64,000 bases of DNA from Chrysoperla carnea (lineage: Eukaryota; Arthropoda; Insecta; Neuroptera; Chrysopidae), in assembly GCF_905475395.1 (NCBI RefSeq), contig NC_058337.1, positions 28,978,983 to 29,042,982 of the forward strand. The letters run 5' to 3'. The notes under the pieces were generated by a model that saw only the letters and a list, made by a program, of their open reading frames with translations, did not search any database and was not told where the DNA came from. Positions 11,859 through 22,877 of the stretch are shown here, one piece after another. How positions within the stretch are numbered: position 1 is the stretch's first letter; the number at the start of each line of letters is the position of its first letter. The translations under genes were made by a program, and so were the position numbers.

Positions 11859-14800
11859 TTACAGTGGTAATTTCAAACATTGACGAACATTCATACCCGC
11901 ATCAGCTTTATATCTAGCTAATTGTCGTAATAAATTTAATTTTTTTGTATTGCTATGTGACGATTCTAATTCATATAATGTACATAAATTTAACAATAAT
12001 GAATCGTTTAAACCTTTTGTTGGATTTGCATTGATTGCATTCTCTAATAGTGATATTGCTTCTTTTAATCGTCCTGTATATAATAAACATACCGCCATAT
12101 TATTTAATATCATTATATTGGCTGGATCAATTTGATTTCCTTGTACTAATATTTGATATGCTTCACTGAAATTATTTTTAGCTATTTCTACCAATGATCT
12201 ATCCACAATATTTCTAACATCTGTTACATTTCTGTAAAAAAAAAAAGCACAAAAACATGAATACATTATTTGAAAATACTATAAGTATACTCTATGTCAT
12301 TAAAAACGCTCGAATTAAAACATTCTAAGTGTTACTATTATAACATAACATATGATGAGTACGCTTAGAATGTTTTAACTGTTGTGATTTTTATGGAATC
12401 AAGTATACATTAAATCAGATTTTTTAAGGTTGTCCTATCATAGGACTGTGGGTCAAAAAGGGTGCTTTGTTAAATGATTAATACATACTTGAAACTTCGT
12501 TCCAGATTTCTCTTTACGACTTTTTTCGAAAGTGCTGCATTCTCAAATGAGCACGATAACATCATATTTAAGCTTTCGGTCTGAAAAAACGAAGCTTGGA
12601 ATTTGTCGCACACTATAACTACTTGATAAAATTAATAATTATTAAGCCGTACTTAAGTACGGCATGTTTTGCCTTTCAATACATACATCATTTTTGCTGA
12701 ATTGTAAAATAATGATTAATTTTATCAAAAATGGTCATAGTGTCCGAAAAATTCCTTGCTGCGTTTTTTCAGACCAATAGCTGAAATATGACGTTATCGT
12801 GCTTATTTGAGAACGCAGCACTTTCGAAAAAAGTCGTTAAGTGAAATTTGGTAGACTCGCCAAAAGTAAGCCACTCATGAAGTTTCAAGTATGTATTAAT
12901 CATTTTACAATGTACCGTTATTGTCCCACGGTCTATCACGAAAACTGAGTAAAACAAATTATGCAAATTTTGAAAAATAACAATGCCAAAATTGAAATTT
13001 TATGCCAGCATTATCTAAAAATATGATTTACTAGTTGACCCGCGCGGAATTCCGCAATGCGGTACCCGTGGCTAAAAACAGGCTAGAGAAATAATATATA
13101 AGTGAGTAATTTACTTGCTTTTGTGTATAGGCAATTTTATTACAGATATGATATACAAATAACATACTGAACAAAATGTTGTCTTAAAAAACAAATTGGT
13201 ACGTACTAAATCGGTGCGGTGCATTTATAGACCGTGAATCTAGTTTTCCTCATTAGCCAACACGATATGCATTAAAATGAGGAGTAAATCATGGAATTTG
13301 ATAAATGAATAATTAAGATCTCGCGGGTTAAAAGAAAATCGAACTAGTGAAATAATATATAAGATAATAATATATTTACCCAGCTAAATCATTTGCTTTA
13401 ATAAAACTTTCATCAGCTCTTGCAATATCACCAACTTGTAATAGAATGCGTCCCAATGTTGAATGTAATGCAATTTGTTGATTGATTTTTAAATCTTTTT
13501 CTGTTAATAATTGTTGTACAATTTGTATAGCTAATTCATAATTCTGAAAATAAAATTACTTTAATTCAACAACTTTCGTCTTGCGAATTATATCGATCAA
13601 CGTTTTTAGCCAAACGTTTATTGCAAAACAATGATGTTAATTAAAAAGAATTGAAAAAAATACACTCGCACCAAGATCGAACCCGGACCTCTTGGATTCA
13701 TGCTAAGCGGCTTAACCATTTCGGCCTAAGAGCTCCAGACACAGAGTGTAATTTTTTCAATATATATAACGTTTACGCCATTTTGATCATAATAAAAATG
13801 TCAATTATAATCGGGAGACTTTGACGGTAAACAAATGTGTATACAAGAGAGTAAACAAACATAAATAAAATAAAGAGGATGTTGTTATAAAAAGTTATAA
13901 TGGATTGTGCTATGTGCCAAATGAGAGAAATGGACAGAGGGTTATTTTTTATATTTGGCTACGACCCTAGGCTTCACTACGGGTGACAATGAACATGAGC
14001 TCTGAGACATTCTTTACCTCTGCTCCCAAAGGTATAATATACTATTTATTGTAAATCGTATTCCGAATACGATACGTAATCTGTAAATTTTAATCTCGCC
14101 GACAAACAGTAAGTTCATAACCAAATATAAAAAATTCTCTTCAAATTTAACTAAAAATATTTCAAGAAATTTAATAATTCAGACTTATTAAACATAAAAT
14201 TTTCGAATTTACCTCTTGTTGCAAAGCACAATTTACAATAGAATGTTGAACACGCCGTTGTCGATCTGTCCACAATTGTATCGACTCATTACGATCTGTT
14301 TCACTTAGTTCCATTGGATTACCATCTTCTGTAGCACCATTATTTAAATTTGTTAAAATTTGTCGCACAGTAATTAAAATTTTTATTAAACGATTCATTG
14401 ATTCCTTAGCTTTTCCACAATGCATTGGTAATTCCGCTAAAAGTATTCGAAATGAAAATGGTACAATTGACCCAGGTCTGCCACCAAATTTATCTGGATA
14501 AAACTACAAAGCAATATATTAGTACGAATTCAGTTTTATTTGTTCACGAATCGAATATTTAATAGCAGCAATATTACTTACTTGGAAATACAAATCAGGA
14601 TTGTCGAGGTCACCAAATGCTTCACTCTCTTTTTCCGCATCTGAAAACGATTTAATTTTTACTAGCAAAGCGATACGTGTAAACCAGAGTTGTAATGAGT
14701 GAGGAGTATGTTTGCTGGGCCGATTTAATCCACCAACACCTTGGCCATAAATTTTTAATAACCTCCCAGTTAAGTTTACAGCTGCACGGTAACAATTTGC

Positions 14801-15641
14801 TTGAATTAACTCTCGTAATCCTCGATCATCTTGTGTTACATCATCGGCTGTCAATATTTTACGTTGAGTAGCCTCAGCTGCTCCTAAATAATGAGTCACA
14901 TCTTCTTGAAGCATATCATTCTATAAAAAATCGAATAAGCGAATTACATATTTCATAGTGCTCAATGGATAATGCAAAAAAATTTACCAAATCATCTTCC
15001 AAAATAACACCAGGCATTGTTAATTGATACGAATTTGGAATGTAAGTACCAGGCGGTGAAGTTGCACTAGCAATTAAAGCTTCTCTTGTTTGATCTGATG
15101 GAATCCATGCATCTCTTCGTCGATTGACTTCATGTCCACCACTGTACGATTCCTATCAAAAATTTCGCATATCATTCAACTTTCAAAATTTTTTTCAAAA
15201 TAAAAATACCTCATTATTATAATTATTTAAACCCATATCTAAAATAAATCCTGATGAATTTGCTGCTGAAGGCGGATCTGGTTGCATTATAGTATCAAAA
15301 AAACTTGATGTTGGATCAACTGATTTCTTTGGTTGTGGCGTCTCAGCAAATATACGACATACCACTGGTTCACTTTTACTAGAAGACGTTGCTGTTGCAT
15401 CTACGGTATCTGAAGTTTTAGACGAATTTGTCGATCCAAAATTAACAACTTGTAAATTATCACTCTGTTCATTTGCCCCAAAATAATTGTTTAAAGATGG
15501 TGATGTAGTCATCTTTTTCGAATCAGTTTCAAAATATACAGAAACTTTAGGATTTGAATCCAATTTTACATTTTGCAATTCATTATTTAACTTTTCAATA
15601 TTACTAAATGAACTGTCATTTTTATCAACTTGTCGCATCAT
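11859..15641 (-). CDS. TRAPPC12: Trafficking protein particle complex subunit 12 (TRAPPC12 / TTC15)
   Basis: Six coding exons on the minus strand: 15210-15641, 14988-15152, 14582-14920, 14213-14503, 13380-13543 and 11859-12231, all with GT-AG borders. They give 587 residues, shorter than the roughly 735 of the human protein, mainly in the disordered acidic N-terminus. Exon 1 ([14 protein letters not shown]...) is low complexity. Exons 2-4 hold the conserved middle region, including [20 protein letters not shown] and [20 protein letters not shown]. Exons 5-6 encode tetratricopeptide helices such as [21 protein letters not shown] and [20 protein letters not shown]. The protein is a subunit of TRAPPIII, the exchange factor complex that activates Rab1 in ER-Golgi traffic and autophagy; this is family knowledge. 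Introns carry a palindrome, a large foldback, a Helitron end and a SINE. It shares a promoter with SYS1. Confidence 0.95.
12285..12408. mobile_element. Palindromic MITE in TRAPPC12 intron 5
   Basis: Both ends read GTATAC. The arms pair TTAAAACATTCTAAG (left) with CTTAGAATGTTTTAA (right). The core (CTAAGTGTTACTATTATAAC) resembles the hairpin inside the nested element at 4693-5142, so the two belong to one family. Confidence 0.75.
12436..12939. mobile_element. Large foldback element in TRAPPC12 intron 5
   Basis: The left arm starts CTATCATAGGACTGTGGG and passes AATGATTAATACATACTTGA and CGAAAGTGCTGCATTCTCAA. The right arm returns through TTGAGAACGCAGCACTTTCG and TCAAGTATGTATTAATCATT to CCCACGGTCTATCACG. 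Arms are about 220 bases. The centre includes a perfect 18-base palindrome, GCCGTACTTAAGTACGGC, at about 12645. No coding capacity. Confidence 0.85.
13031..13350 (-). mobile_element. Helitron-like 3' terminus (minus strand), 5' end uncertain
   Basis: Read on the minus strand, a 12-base perfect palindrome GCGGAATTCCGC is followed by GCGGGTCAA, then CTAG and a T. That is the classic Helitron 3' end: hairpin, short tail, CTRR, with a T as the next host base. The 5' end should lie toward 13350, where TATATATTATTTC sequences recur, but I could not fix it. It sits just downstream of TRAPPC12 exon 5, inside the intron. Confidence 0.5.
13651..13755 (-). mobile_element. tRNA-derived SINE
   Basis: On the minus strand the sequence reads GGCCGAAATGGTTAAGCCGC, close to an A-box of tRNA-Ser/Leu type, and later GGGTTCGATCTTGG, a good B-box for RNA polymerase III. 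It then runs into GTGCGAGTGTATTTTTTTCA. The same 3' end (GTGTATTTTTTTCAATTCT) occurs at 27255-27350. It does not close into a cloverleaf with an acceptor stem, so it is a SINE and not a tRNA gene. Confidence 0.65.
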
Positions 15642-15894
15642 TATTTATTGATAAGAACTTGTTATCTTTTGTTCAGGCCTGACTTAAAATTTTTGTTAAC
15701 CTTAAAAAAAATTTTTTTTTTTTTAAAACAGCTGTCAAATATTACAAGAAAAAAGTCATGCAGCTGTCAAAACGAAACCAAAATAAAGATTACAATTATT
15801 GTGAATCATTATTGCGTTAAAAATGGCCTAATACATTTTATTATTTCGTCATGTTTTCATTTTAAATTCATTTTTTAATTATAAATCTGTGAAA
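15642..15894. promoter_or_regulatory. Bidirectional promoter of TRAPPC12 and SYS1
   Basis: Only 253 bases separate the two start codons. The word CAGCTGTCAAA occurs twice in the same orientation, at 15729-15739 and 15761-15771, 32 bases apart. Each contains the palindromic E-box CAGCTG. The first, in the context AACAGCTGTC, closely fits the Drosophila core-promoter E-box motif (AWCAGCTGWT) associated with housekeeping genes; the second has TGCAGCTGTC. No TATA box was seen. Confidence 0.65.
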
Positions 15895-18013
15895 ATGATG
15901 AAAAAAATGAGTGGTTCGTTTCGAAACACGCAATGGGATCCAGCATTAATTATTTCCCAAATAATCGCGGTTCAATGTATTGTTTATCTAAGTTTAGGCA
16001 TTATTATGGCTGTTTTAGATTTATTAACAGGAGACAGTAATTCTTTGGAACACTTATTTGAGTATCACGTAAGTAAAAGCGTATTATTGAATACCAAATG
16101 TTATCGCTAAGTTTTTGGATATTTGTTCCAGGAAATACATATTCGAGATGTTGGAGGTCGAATGGTTATTATAGCGTTTATATTAAATTCATTAATTGGG
16201 TAAGAATCAGAATCGAAAATTTTATAAAGTAATTGCGTTCCGAAATTATGTTGGGCATCACCAGAATGATGATGTTAAATAATTTATAATAAAATGTCAA
16301 ATCGGGCTGGGAAGCATGGGCAGTACTTTAAGAACGCAAGTTAAATTAGAATTGAATAGATTTTAAAAAGGCTTCATACCGAAAAAAACAATTTGTCATA
16401 CGCGGAACGTTCTCGGTCGACGTAGTCGATTAAGGCCTAAAATTAAGTTTTTATCAAAAACAGTTAGGAGTTTTAATACTCTGAGAGCCATAAGCAAAAA
16501 AATGTGTGTACGCTGGGATCAATAAATTTGAAATGGTCCGATAATCAGACCACCATTTTGAAGTACTAAGTGTAGTAAAGTGGTTAAATATTGTTTCTTA
16601 CAAATATATAAATCACGAGGTTTAATACTATATTAATAATTTGAGTCTGGTGCGACCCTCGGTTAACACGAAAAAGTTCCCAGTATAATAAAAAGTTATA
16701 TAGGTCTTGTTAGCATTTATAGATCATGTTTCTAACATGTCTTGCAGCTTATGCTGGAACGATCTCCACAGATAAATGATGAGTTTCATTTACTTTTTTT
16801 TTTATTACCTTTAAAAAACGGTTCAAAAAATTTTGCTGAAAACTCTTTCAGTTGTTAAATACGCGATTACGCGTCGAATAAGCCCAGTTAATTGATGTTA
16901 TAATATAGCCTTGTGTTCATTTTTAACCAAATCTAGTGTTGCAGACCAGAGTTATAAGCATTTACATTATTTAATCAACCCTTAGCATGTAAAGGGGTGA
17001 GGTATCCCGGATGAAAATTTTTTCTCAGTTAATTGATGTTATAATAAAGCTTTGTGTACATTTTTAACAAAATCTAGTGATGCAGACCAGAGTTATAAGC
17101 CTTGGCGTTATTTAATCAACCCTTAGTATGTGTAGGGGGTGGGTATCCCGGATGAAAATTTTTTCTCTGTTAATTGATGTTATAATAAAGCTTTGTGTAC
17201 ATTTTTAACAAAATCTAGTGATGCAGACCAGAGTTATAAGCCTTTACGTTATTTAATCAACCCTTAGTATGTGTAGGGGGTGGGTATCTCGGATGAAAAA
17301 TTTTTCTCTGTTAATTGATGTTATTAGATGCAAATCTAGTGTTGCAGTCCAGAGTTATAAGCATTACCATTATTTAACCAACCCTTAACAAGTGAAGGGA
17401 GTGGATTTTCCAGATGAAAAATTTTCCGAGTTTTGTCATGTTATTACAAACGCGTTTGTAAATTTTTAATCAGACCCAATGTTGCAAACCAGAGTTATTA
17501 TAAATTAAATCGTTATATCTGTTTTTTTTAACCCAGCTGCTAGCTTCAGCTTCATTCTCAAATGCCTTATTTCCTTAACTAAATTTAATGTTATATCTAA
17601 TTCAAGCATTAATACTTGATTATCAGTGTACAGGACTTAACTATGTACAGGAGATTTAAACAATTAATTGTCTTAATTGTTCCATTTATTGTTTTTCATT
17701 AGTTTTAGTTTTTTTTATTGTTTTTCATAACACATTGAAATTAATTTATAAATTTTTAATTATTTATTTTAGGTCATTAGTTCTTTGGTTTATCGTCCAA
17801 AGAACCAAACAATGTCTCGACTTCAGTTGTACATGGCATTTGTTACATTTACTGATATGTTGGAGTTATAATGGAAGTTTTCCAAGTTCATTATCATGGT
17901 GGCTTTTGAATATTGCATGTGTAACATTAATGTGTGTATGTGGCGAATTTTTATGTTTACGAACTGAATTACGTGAGATACCTTTATCATTAGGACCAAA
18001 GGTCGATTTGTAA
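15895..18013 (+). CDS. SYS1: Protein SYS1 homolog
   Basis: Three coding exons: 15895-16068, 16132-16199 and 17773-18013. The split codon GG|G across the second intron restores the frame, and TAA lies at 18011-18013. The product is 160 residues from the first ATG. Starting at the in-frame ATG at 15907 (MSGSFRNTQWDP) would give 156, the human length, so the true start is open. Conserved stretches include the WDP near the start, GGRMVIIAFILNSLIG, TKQCLDFSCTWHLLHLL, FPSSLSWWLLN and the terminal CLRTELREIPLS. Four hydrophobic helices are visible. SYS1 is a Golgi membrane protein that recruits the small GTPase ARFRP1 (yeast Arl3), acting upstream of Arl1 and golgins; that is family knowledge. The second intron contains a 141-base tandem array. 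Confidence 0.95.
16888..17515. repeat. Tandem array, about five copies of a 141-base unit
   Basis: TTAATTGATGTTATAATA-like starts occur at 16888, 17029, 17170 and 17311, exactly 141 bases apart. A shorter, diverged fifth copy begins near 17431. Each unit contains GATGCAGACCAGAGTTATAA, ATTTAATCAACCCTTAG and GGTATCCCGGATGAAAATTT. Copies 2 and 3 are nearly identical and the outer copies are more diverged, as expected from unequal exchange. It lies within the long second intron of SYS1. Confidence 0.9.
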
Positions 18014-18903
18014 TTTTATCGTCAATTGTATTTCAGTTACAAGATATGTTTTTCATTTCTAATAATGTATATTTTTGTAATAATCATTAACTATTAATAT
18101 AGATTTTATTTATTTTAATTTTAGTAATTATTTTTACTGTGTGTTATTTCGGACTCTTTGAAAGTTGTATTTTACTGCTTTTTAGGGTTCCGTTTCCAAA
18201 TGGCAAAAAACTGAATTCTTATAATTTCAAATTTTAAGTTAGTATTTCAATAATCTTATAACTAGTATAACCTTATTATAGTTTAAAATTTTCTTCTCAG
18301 ATGAAAGATAATTTACCTAGAAAATTATCTCTTTTTTATTTCAACTTTAATGCGTACCGTTTTCCAATGCCTAAGTTCTATCATAAAATTCACTAAGTAA
18401 ACATTTCAACAAAATCGTGGTAATCTCCAAAAATAAATTAATTTTTCGATATGTTAACCACACGGAAATTTCGATAGTTTTTTCTCATTCCACTCAAAAA
18501 TGTTATATTTTTCGACCCGCTTTGAGACAAAAGCGAGAAAATGAGTCAACTTGATTTGTCTACATTTTAAGATAATATTAAAAAAAAAAAGAAGCAATTC
18601 GAGATATGTAAAACTATATTTAAATATTAAATACAAAATCAATTACAATTAAACTTATGTAATATGTCCATCACATAAATTTCCACAAAATCGTAACCGT
18701 ATCAATATATCTAAAATAATTAATTATATTATTTTATAACATTCAGAGGTTACGATTTCATATAAATTTTTTGTTAATTACACAAATTGCTTATAAAATT
18801 TATGTCATCGATTTTAGTTGAGAACCGATTACTTCACTGTGTAATAAATACATTCTTCTAAGAATTAATTTGCAAACAAATAGAAACTTTCACTAGTTCA
18901 TTA
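18014..18903. other. Convergent intergenic spacer, SYS1 and NF-YC
   Basis: This stretch holds the 3' UTRs of the two tail-to-tail genes. It is AT-rich, and I found no repeat, RNA gene or clear polyadenylation signal I would commit to. Confidence 0.5.
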
Positions 18904-21900
18904 TCATTCTTGTTCATCACCTTGGTTGTTTGTTGCTTGTGTAATATACACAGGTTGTGCTGTATTTGCTTGCTGTGATACCTAAAATTAAAAAAAAAAA
19001 ATAATAATACAAAAGAGTTTGTGCCCTCCTTGAGAACAACTTGTCACGTTACCCCAAGGCAAGATGTCTCCGGATAAGAGGTGATATTTTAAGCAGATGA
19101 AACTTTAGGATTCTGTCGAGGCCAGACGCCGCATAGAAAGCACGGAACTCCTTCGCCGGGATTGATAGATTCAAGGTTTTGAACCAAAACATTCCATAAT
19201 GACATCCTTTAGGTGCAAATGAAATGTATGGAGGATTCATCGTCCTCCATACAGGCCCTACAAGTGGGATCATCAGAAATCCCCAAATCATGAAGGTGGT
19301 AGTTCAATTGACAGTGTCCTGTTAAGAGTTCCGTCACCCTTCTCTATTGTGTTCTTGTGAGTTTCAACTAAGCACAGTCGAATGGCCTAGCTATGGTTAT
19401 GCACTGTTATACCAGTAAAACAGTTTATAAAATATAATTACTTTCTTTTATTATCTTTATTATTTATAATTATTGATAACGGGTAAGTAACCTATTGGTA
19501 TAAATTGGAACTACTGAAAAGGCGGCCCACTTCCTGTTTTTAAGTACAAATTTTTATCGCCAGTTGGCGGGATTTATCTGATTTGATTGGCCTTTCAAAA
19601 TGTTAAGTACAAGTATTGCTATTTGGTAGTCTAAAATGGAACTTCTTAAATCGAGTCCACTTCTTGTTTTTAATAGTACGAATTATTATTGCCAGATGGC
19701 GGGTTGCAACTCCCAGTTATCATATAATAGACAACTTTTTTTAATGAGGTTATTATTTTCGAGTTTAGAAGAAATTTTGAGTTTAATAATCGAGGCAATA
19801 TATTAATTTGGTTTTAAAGCAACAATTACCCTTTTTTATGTAGGAGTGGCCTAGGTACGATTATATATCCGTAAGTATAACCGCCTGTCCTATCAAATGA
19901 CGTTTATAGAAAATGATGGAATTTCCTCGACTATATTTTACTTCGCATTCCAAAAATTGGTCAGTCTTTTTTTGAAAATTAGACTTGTACTACTTACTTG
20001 AATTAACTGAGGTTGATTTGCAGTAGTTGCTTGCATTTGTGGTGCCGCTTGTATGATAATTGGTTGAGCATTTCCACCACTTTGTACTTGCATTCGTATC
20101 ATTTGTAACTGCTGTGGTGTTAATTGCACAGGTATCTGTTGTACATCACCATTTGGTGTTACAATTTGTTGCACAATTTGTATATTTGGTGTTGTTTGCT
20201 GTTGGGTATTTGTTACATTCGTTTGTCCAACAGTTGCGGTACTTGCCGCTTGTTGTAGTAGCGCCACTTGCTGTGTAGTTGCATTTGTACTGGTTTGTTG
20301 ATTGTTTGCCTAACCAAAGAATAATTTTTTTTTTTATATATTACATGCATGTCTATATTATATCATCTAGGCTAGCAATTTTAAAAGTGTGTTTCGAAAA
20401 ATCCTGATTCTCTCTATAGCCTTTTAGCAGAAATAAAAACAGCTTAAAATACAAAATAAATTAAGTATTTTAGACAGTGATCAATTACTCTTATAAATAG
20501 CAAAGAACCCCGCACGATTAGATACGAAAATGGCTTTCTGTGAAAGTTTTTCTAACCGCTCCCAAAATGTCTTTTGTTCTGTCAAAAGCCTTTACGGCTA
20601 CAAAAATTGTTAAGGGGTGGCTTTCAGGCTACAGGCGATTAAAGATACACAAACATTCATGACTATGTTCAACAGTGATTCACACATTCCATACATGGTA
20701 GCTTGAAATTACCCATTAAAAATTTTGTGACTGTGATTGTGTGGGGTCCTTTCAAGAATAGTTTTGTATGTTTCAAAATTTTATTGAAGATACTTTTTTT
20801 GACAAATGAAATTGGCTTTGTTGCGAACTGTCTTTTTTCAAATTTTATTTATAAACTTAAACTTTCTCTGCCACGAAAATAAAATCATAATTTTTGTATC
20901 AAGAATTTATTTGTTTTATATGGATTATTGAAAAGTTTTTCCTTCGCCTCAGTTTCTTTCAGACTGTAGTTCGCTGTTGTTTAGAATGTTTAAAAAGACG
21001 TTTGATGTTGAACGTGGAAACACTAGAGGGACATGTATCGACTACTGCTTTGCTTTGGAAAGACCTTCGTCTTTGGAGTTTTAATGCATGTATGCCCTCT
21101 AATCAATGACTGCTCCGGTTTATCGTTTTAAACGGAAATTTAGGGTTGCCTATCTATATAATTTATATTAGTGAAATTTAATAAAACCACGTACAAATAC
21201 CTGATCTAATGGATTTACTGTTAACGTTTGAATTTGTTGAGGTTGAACAATTTGTATTGCTTGCTGTGTGGTCGCCTGCGCAATGGGTGTTGTTTGTTGT
21301 AAAGCTTGTTGATGTTGCTGGGCTAGTTGGAAATAATAGTGGATCTGAAAAAAATGTATAAATAATTCTAAGGGTAAAACTTAATTGATTCATTTTTTTG
21401 GGAAGGGCACTAGTCCACATTTATTCGAAATCGAGTTAAATATGCGATAACACTTTACGTTAAGAGACGCGTGTTTTCACCAAAAACGGGTCTAGTTCAA
21501 CTAATATTCTTTGAAATATGCCACTGTCATTTTCTGCGTTTATTTTAGGAAGGGCATTAGTCCAGGATATCCTGCGCTTCCCAAAACAAACTCAGAAAAT
21601 GACAATGGCATATTTCAAAGAATATTAGTTGGACTAGACCCATTCTCGGTGAAAATATGCGTCTCTTAACGTAAAGTGTGCCCGCATACTTAACTCAATT
21701 TTTTAGATTACAAAATGGCCCACCGAAGAAACGGAAACTATTGAAGATGCTCCGTAACAAAATTAATCGTATTAAAAAAATTAATATTAAATTGTTTAGG
21801 TTTTTATAACAATAAAGTCCAGTGTTTTATTAATAATATAGTTTCTTATTTGAATATTCTTGTAAATTTTGGGAAGGACACAAGCCCAACACCTTTTTTT

Positions 21901-22877
21901 AACATTTTCTGTCACTTCCAATAAATAAAAACACAAAAAAGAACTCTGTTGTGTTAGAATAGACCTATTAATTTCCATAAACTATTTAGAAACTTCAATA
22001 GTCTTTTATTCAACAAAAAATTTTTGTACCTTCTGTAAAATTTAGTCTGCTGGAGATGTGCCCTTACTAAAATAATCGATTCAATTGAAAATCTTTGTTT
22101 AGAAATGATTAATTTACCTGATCTGCATTAACCGATCTAACTTGTCCATCTTCTCTAGGTTTTGAAGCCTTCAATTCATCGCGTGGTACAATATCAATTA
22201 AGAAATCAAATTGATCATATTTGGTAATTGCCATGGCAATATCATTACGCTAACAATGAATATAAAACGAAATTAGTACTTAATGTAAAGAAATGCTAAA
22301 GATAAATCGAATTTACGCAATTTATGTTCCGTGCAAATTTTTTATTAATAAATTCGTGGATCACAGGGTGAACTTAACTCTCAAGTGTGCCATTCCTAAG
22401 TAGCCTTTATTAGATGTATGACCAAACCGTGGATCCGAGAATTGACGCAATCATAGAGGATTAGCTGATCACTTTGAATGCAATCACAGATTGAAAATAT
22501 ATGTCACTTAAATAACATTGTACGGAACACTAGTGCATAATTTCATATATATAAATGAAACCTGTAATGTACGTCGCTTGTTGTCTTCGGTATGGACCCA
22601 AGCTCTTAATGTTAATTCATGTATAAATATTTCAGCAGCCTTTGCAAATAACATTGGCGCCTCAGCAGAGATCATCTTAACTTCTTCATCTAATTTCATG
22701 ATTTTTTTAATTCTAGCCAAAGGTAATGTTTGTTGTTTTAAATCCATTTGTGTGATTTTTTTTATATCTTCCATTACCTTCGGCCAAAATGACGCTAAGG
22801 CAGTTTGTGCCTCAGTTTGTGTTGGACTTAATTCGGCCGCTTGTGTTTCATCTCGAACTTCAGTTTCGGTTTCACCG
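18904..22877 (-). CDS. NFYC: Nuclear transcription factor Y subunit gamma (NF-YC), first coding exon missing
   Basis: Five exons on the minus strand: 22562-22877, 22118-22249, 21201-21344, 19998-20309 and 18904-18981 (stop TGA at 18904-18906). The first begins with the last base of a split codon, so a short upstream exon with the start codon exists; I could not place it. The first two exons encode the histone-fold core: [51 protein letters not shown] and [20 protein letters not shown], nearly identical to the human protein. The remainder is a Gln/Thr-rich activation region (for example [20 protein letters not shown]). NF-YC pairs with NF-YB through the histone fold, and the dimer joins NF-YA to bind CCAAT boxes. 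Introns hold a LINE fragment, a dispersed repeat and a foldback. Confidence 0.95.
19021..19350 (-). mobile_element. Degenerate 3' fragment of a non-LTR retrotransposon (LINE) open reading frame
   Basis: The minus strand encodes [20 protein letters not shown], then [20 protein letters not shown]. This is the tail of the RNase H and cysteine-rich region seen in R1/I/Jockey-type LINEs (consensus LTGHCxLNxHLHxxGLxDxPxCRxC). A frame change follows, after which [20 protein letters not shown] matches the usual last block of such proteins. The fragment is 5'-truncated and broken. It lies in the last intron of NF-YC. Confidence 0.75.
19495..19730 (-). repeat. Dispersed repeat, family B copy 1
   Basis: Shares an ordered series of words with 39530-39765 in the opposite orientation: AACAGGAAGTG, ATTTAGACT/AGTCTAAA, GGCCAAT, AATCAGATAAAT, CTGGCGATAATAATT and TGATAACTGGGAGTT. 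The AACTGGCGATAATAATT-like word occurs at both ends of the unit, which may mean an internal duplication. Family unknown. No coding capacity. Confidence 0.7.
21431..21696. mobile_element. Foldback element in an NF-YC intron
   Basis: The left arm passes CACTTTACGTTAAGAGACGC and CAACTAATATTCTTTGAAAT. The right arm returns through ATTTCAAAGAATATTAGTTG and GCGTCTCTTAACGTAAAGTG. Arms are about 115 bases with a short centre carrying GGAAGGGCATTAGTCCAGGA. Related GGAAGGGCACTAGTCCA words occur just outside at about 21400 and again near 21870, so several related insertions cluster here. Confidence 0.85.

Noticed and set aside
13651-13755. Possible tRNA gene
   Set aside because: A- and B-box-like words are present but there is no acceptor stem or proper anticodon arm, and the 3' end is shared with other repeat copies. 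Called a SINE.
16888-17515. CRISPR-like or other spacer-repeat array
   Set aside because: The whole 141-base unit repeats with no unique spacers, in a eukaryotic intron. It is a plain tandem repeat.
19049-19291. Open frame of 80 codons as an independent gene
   Set aside because: Part of it is the in-frame tail of a LINE protein and the rest is another frame of the same fossil. It is not a gene.
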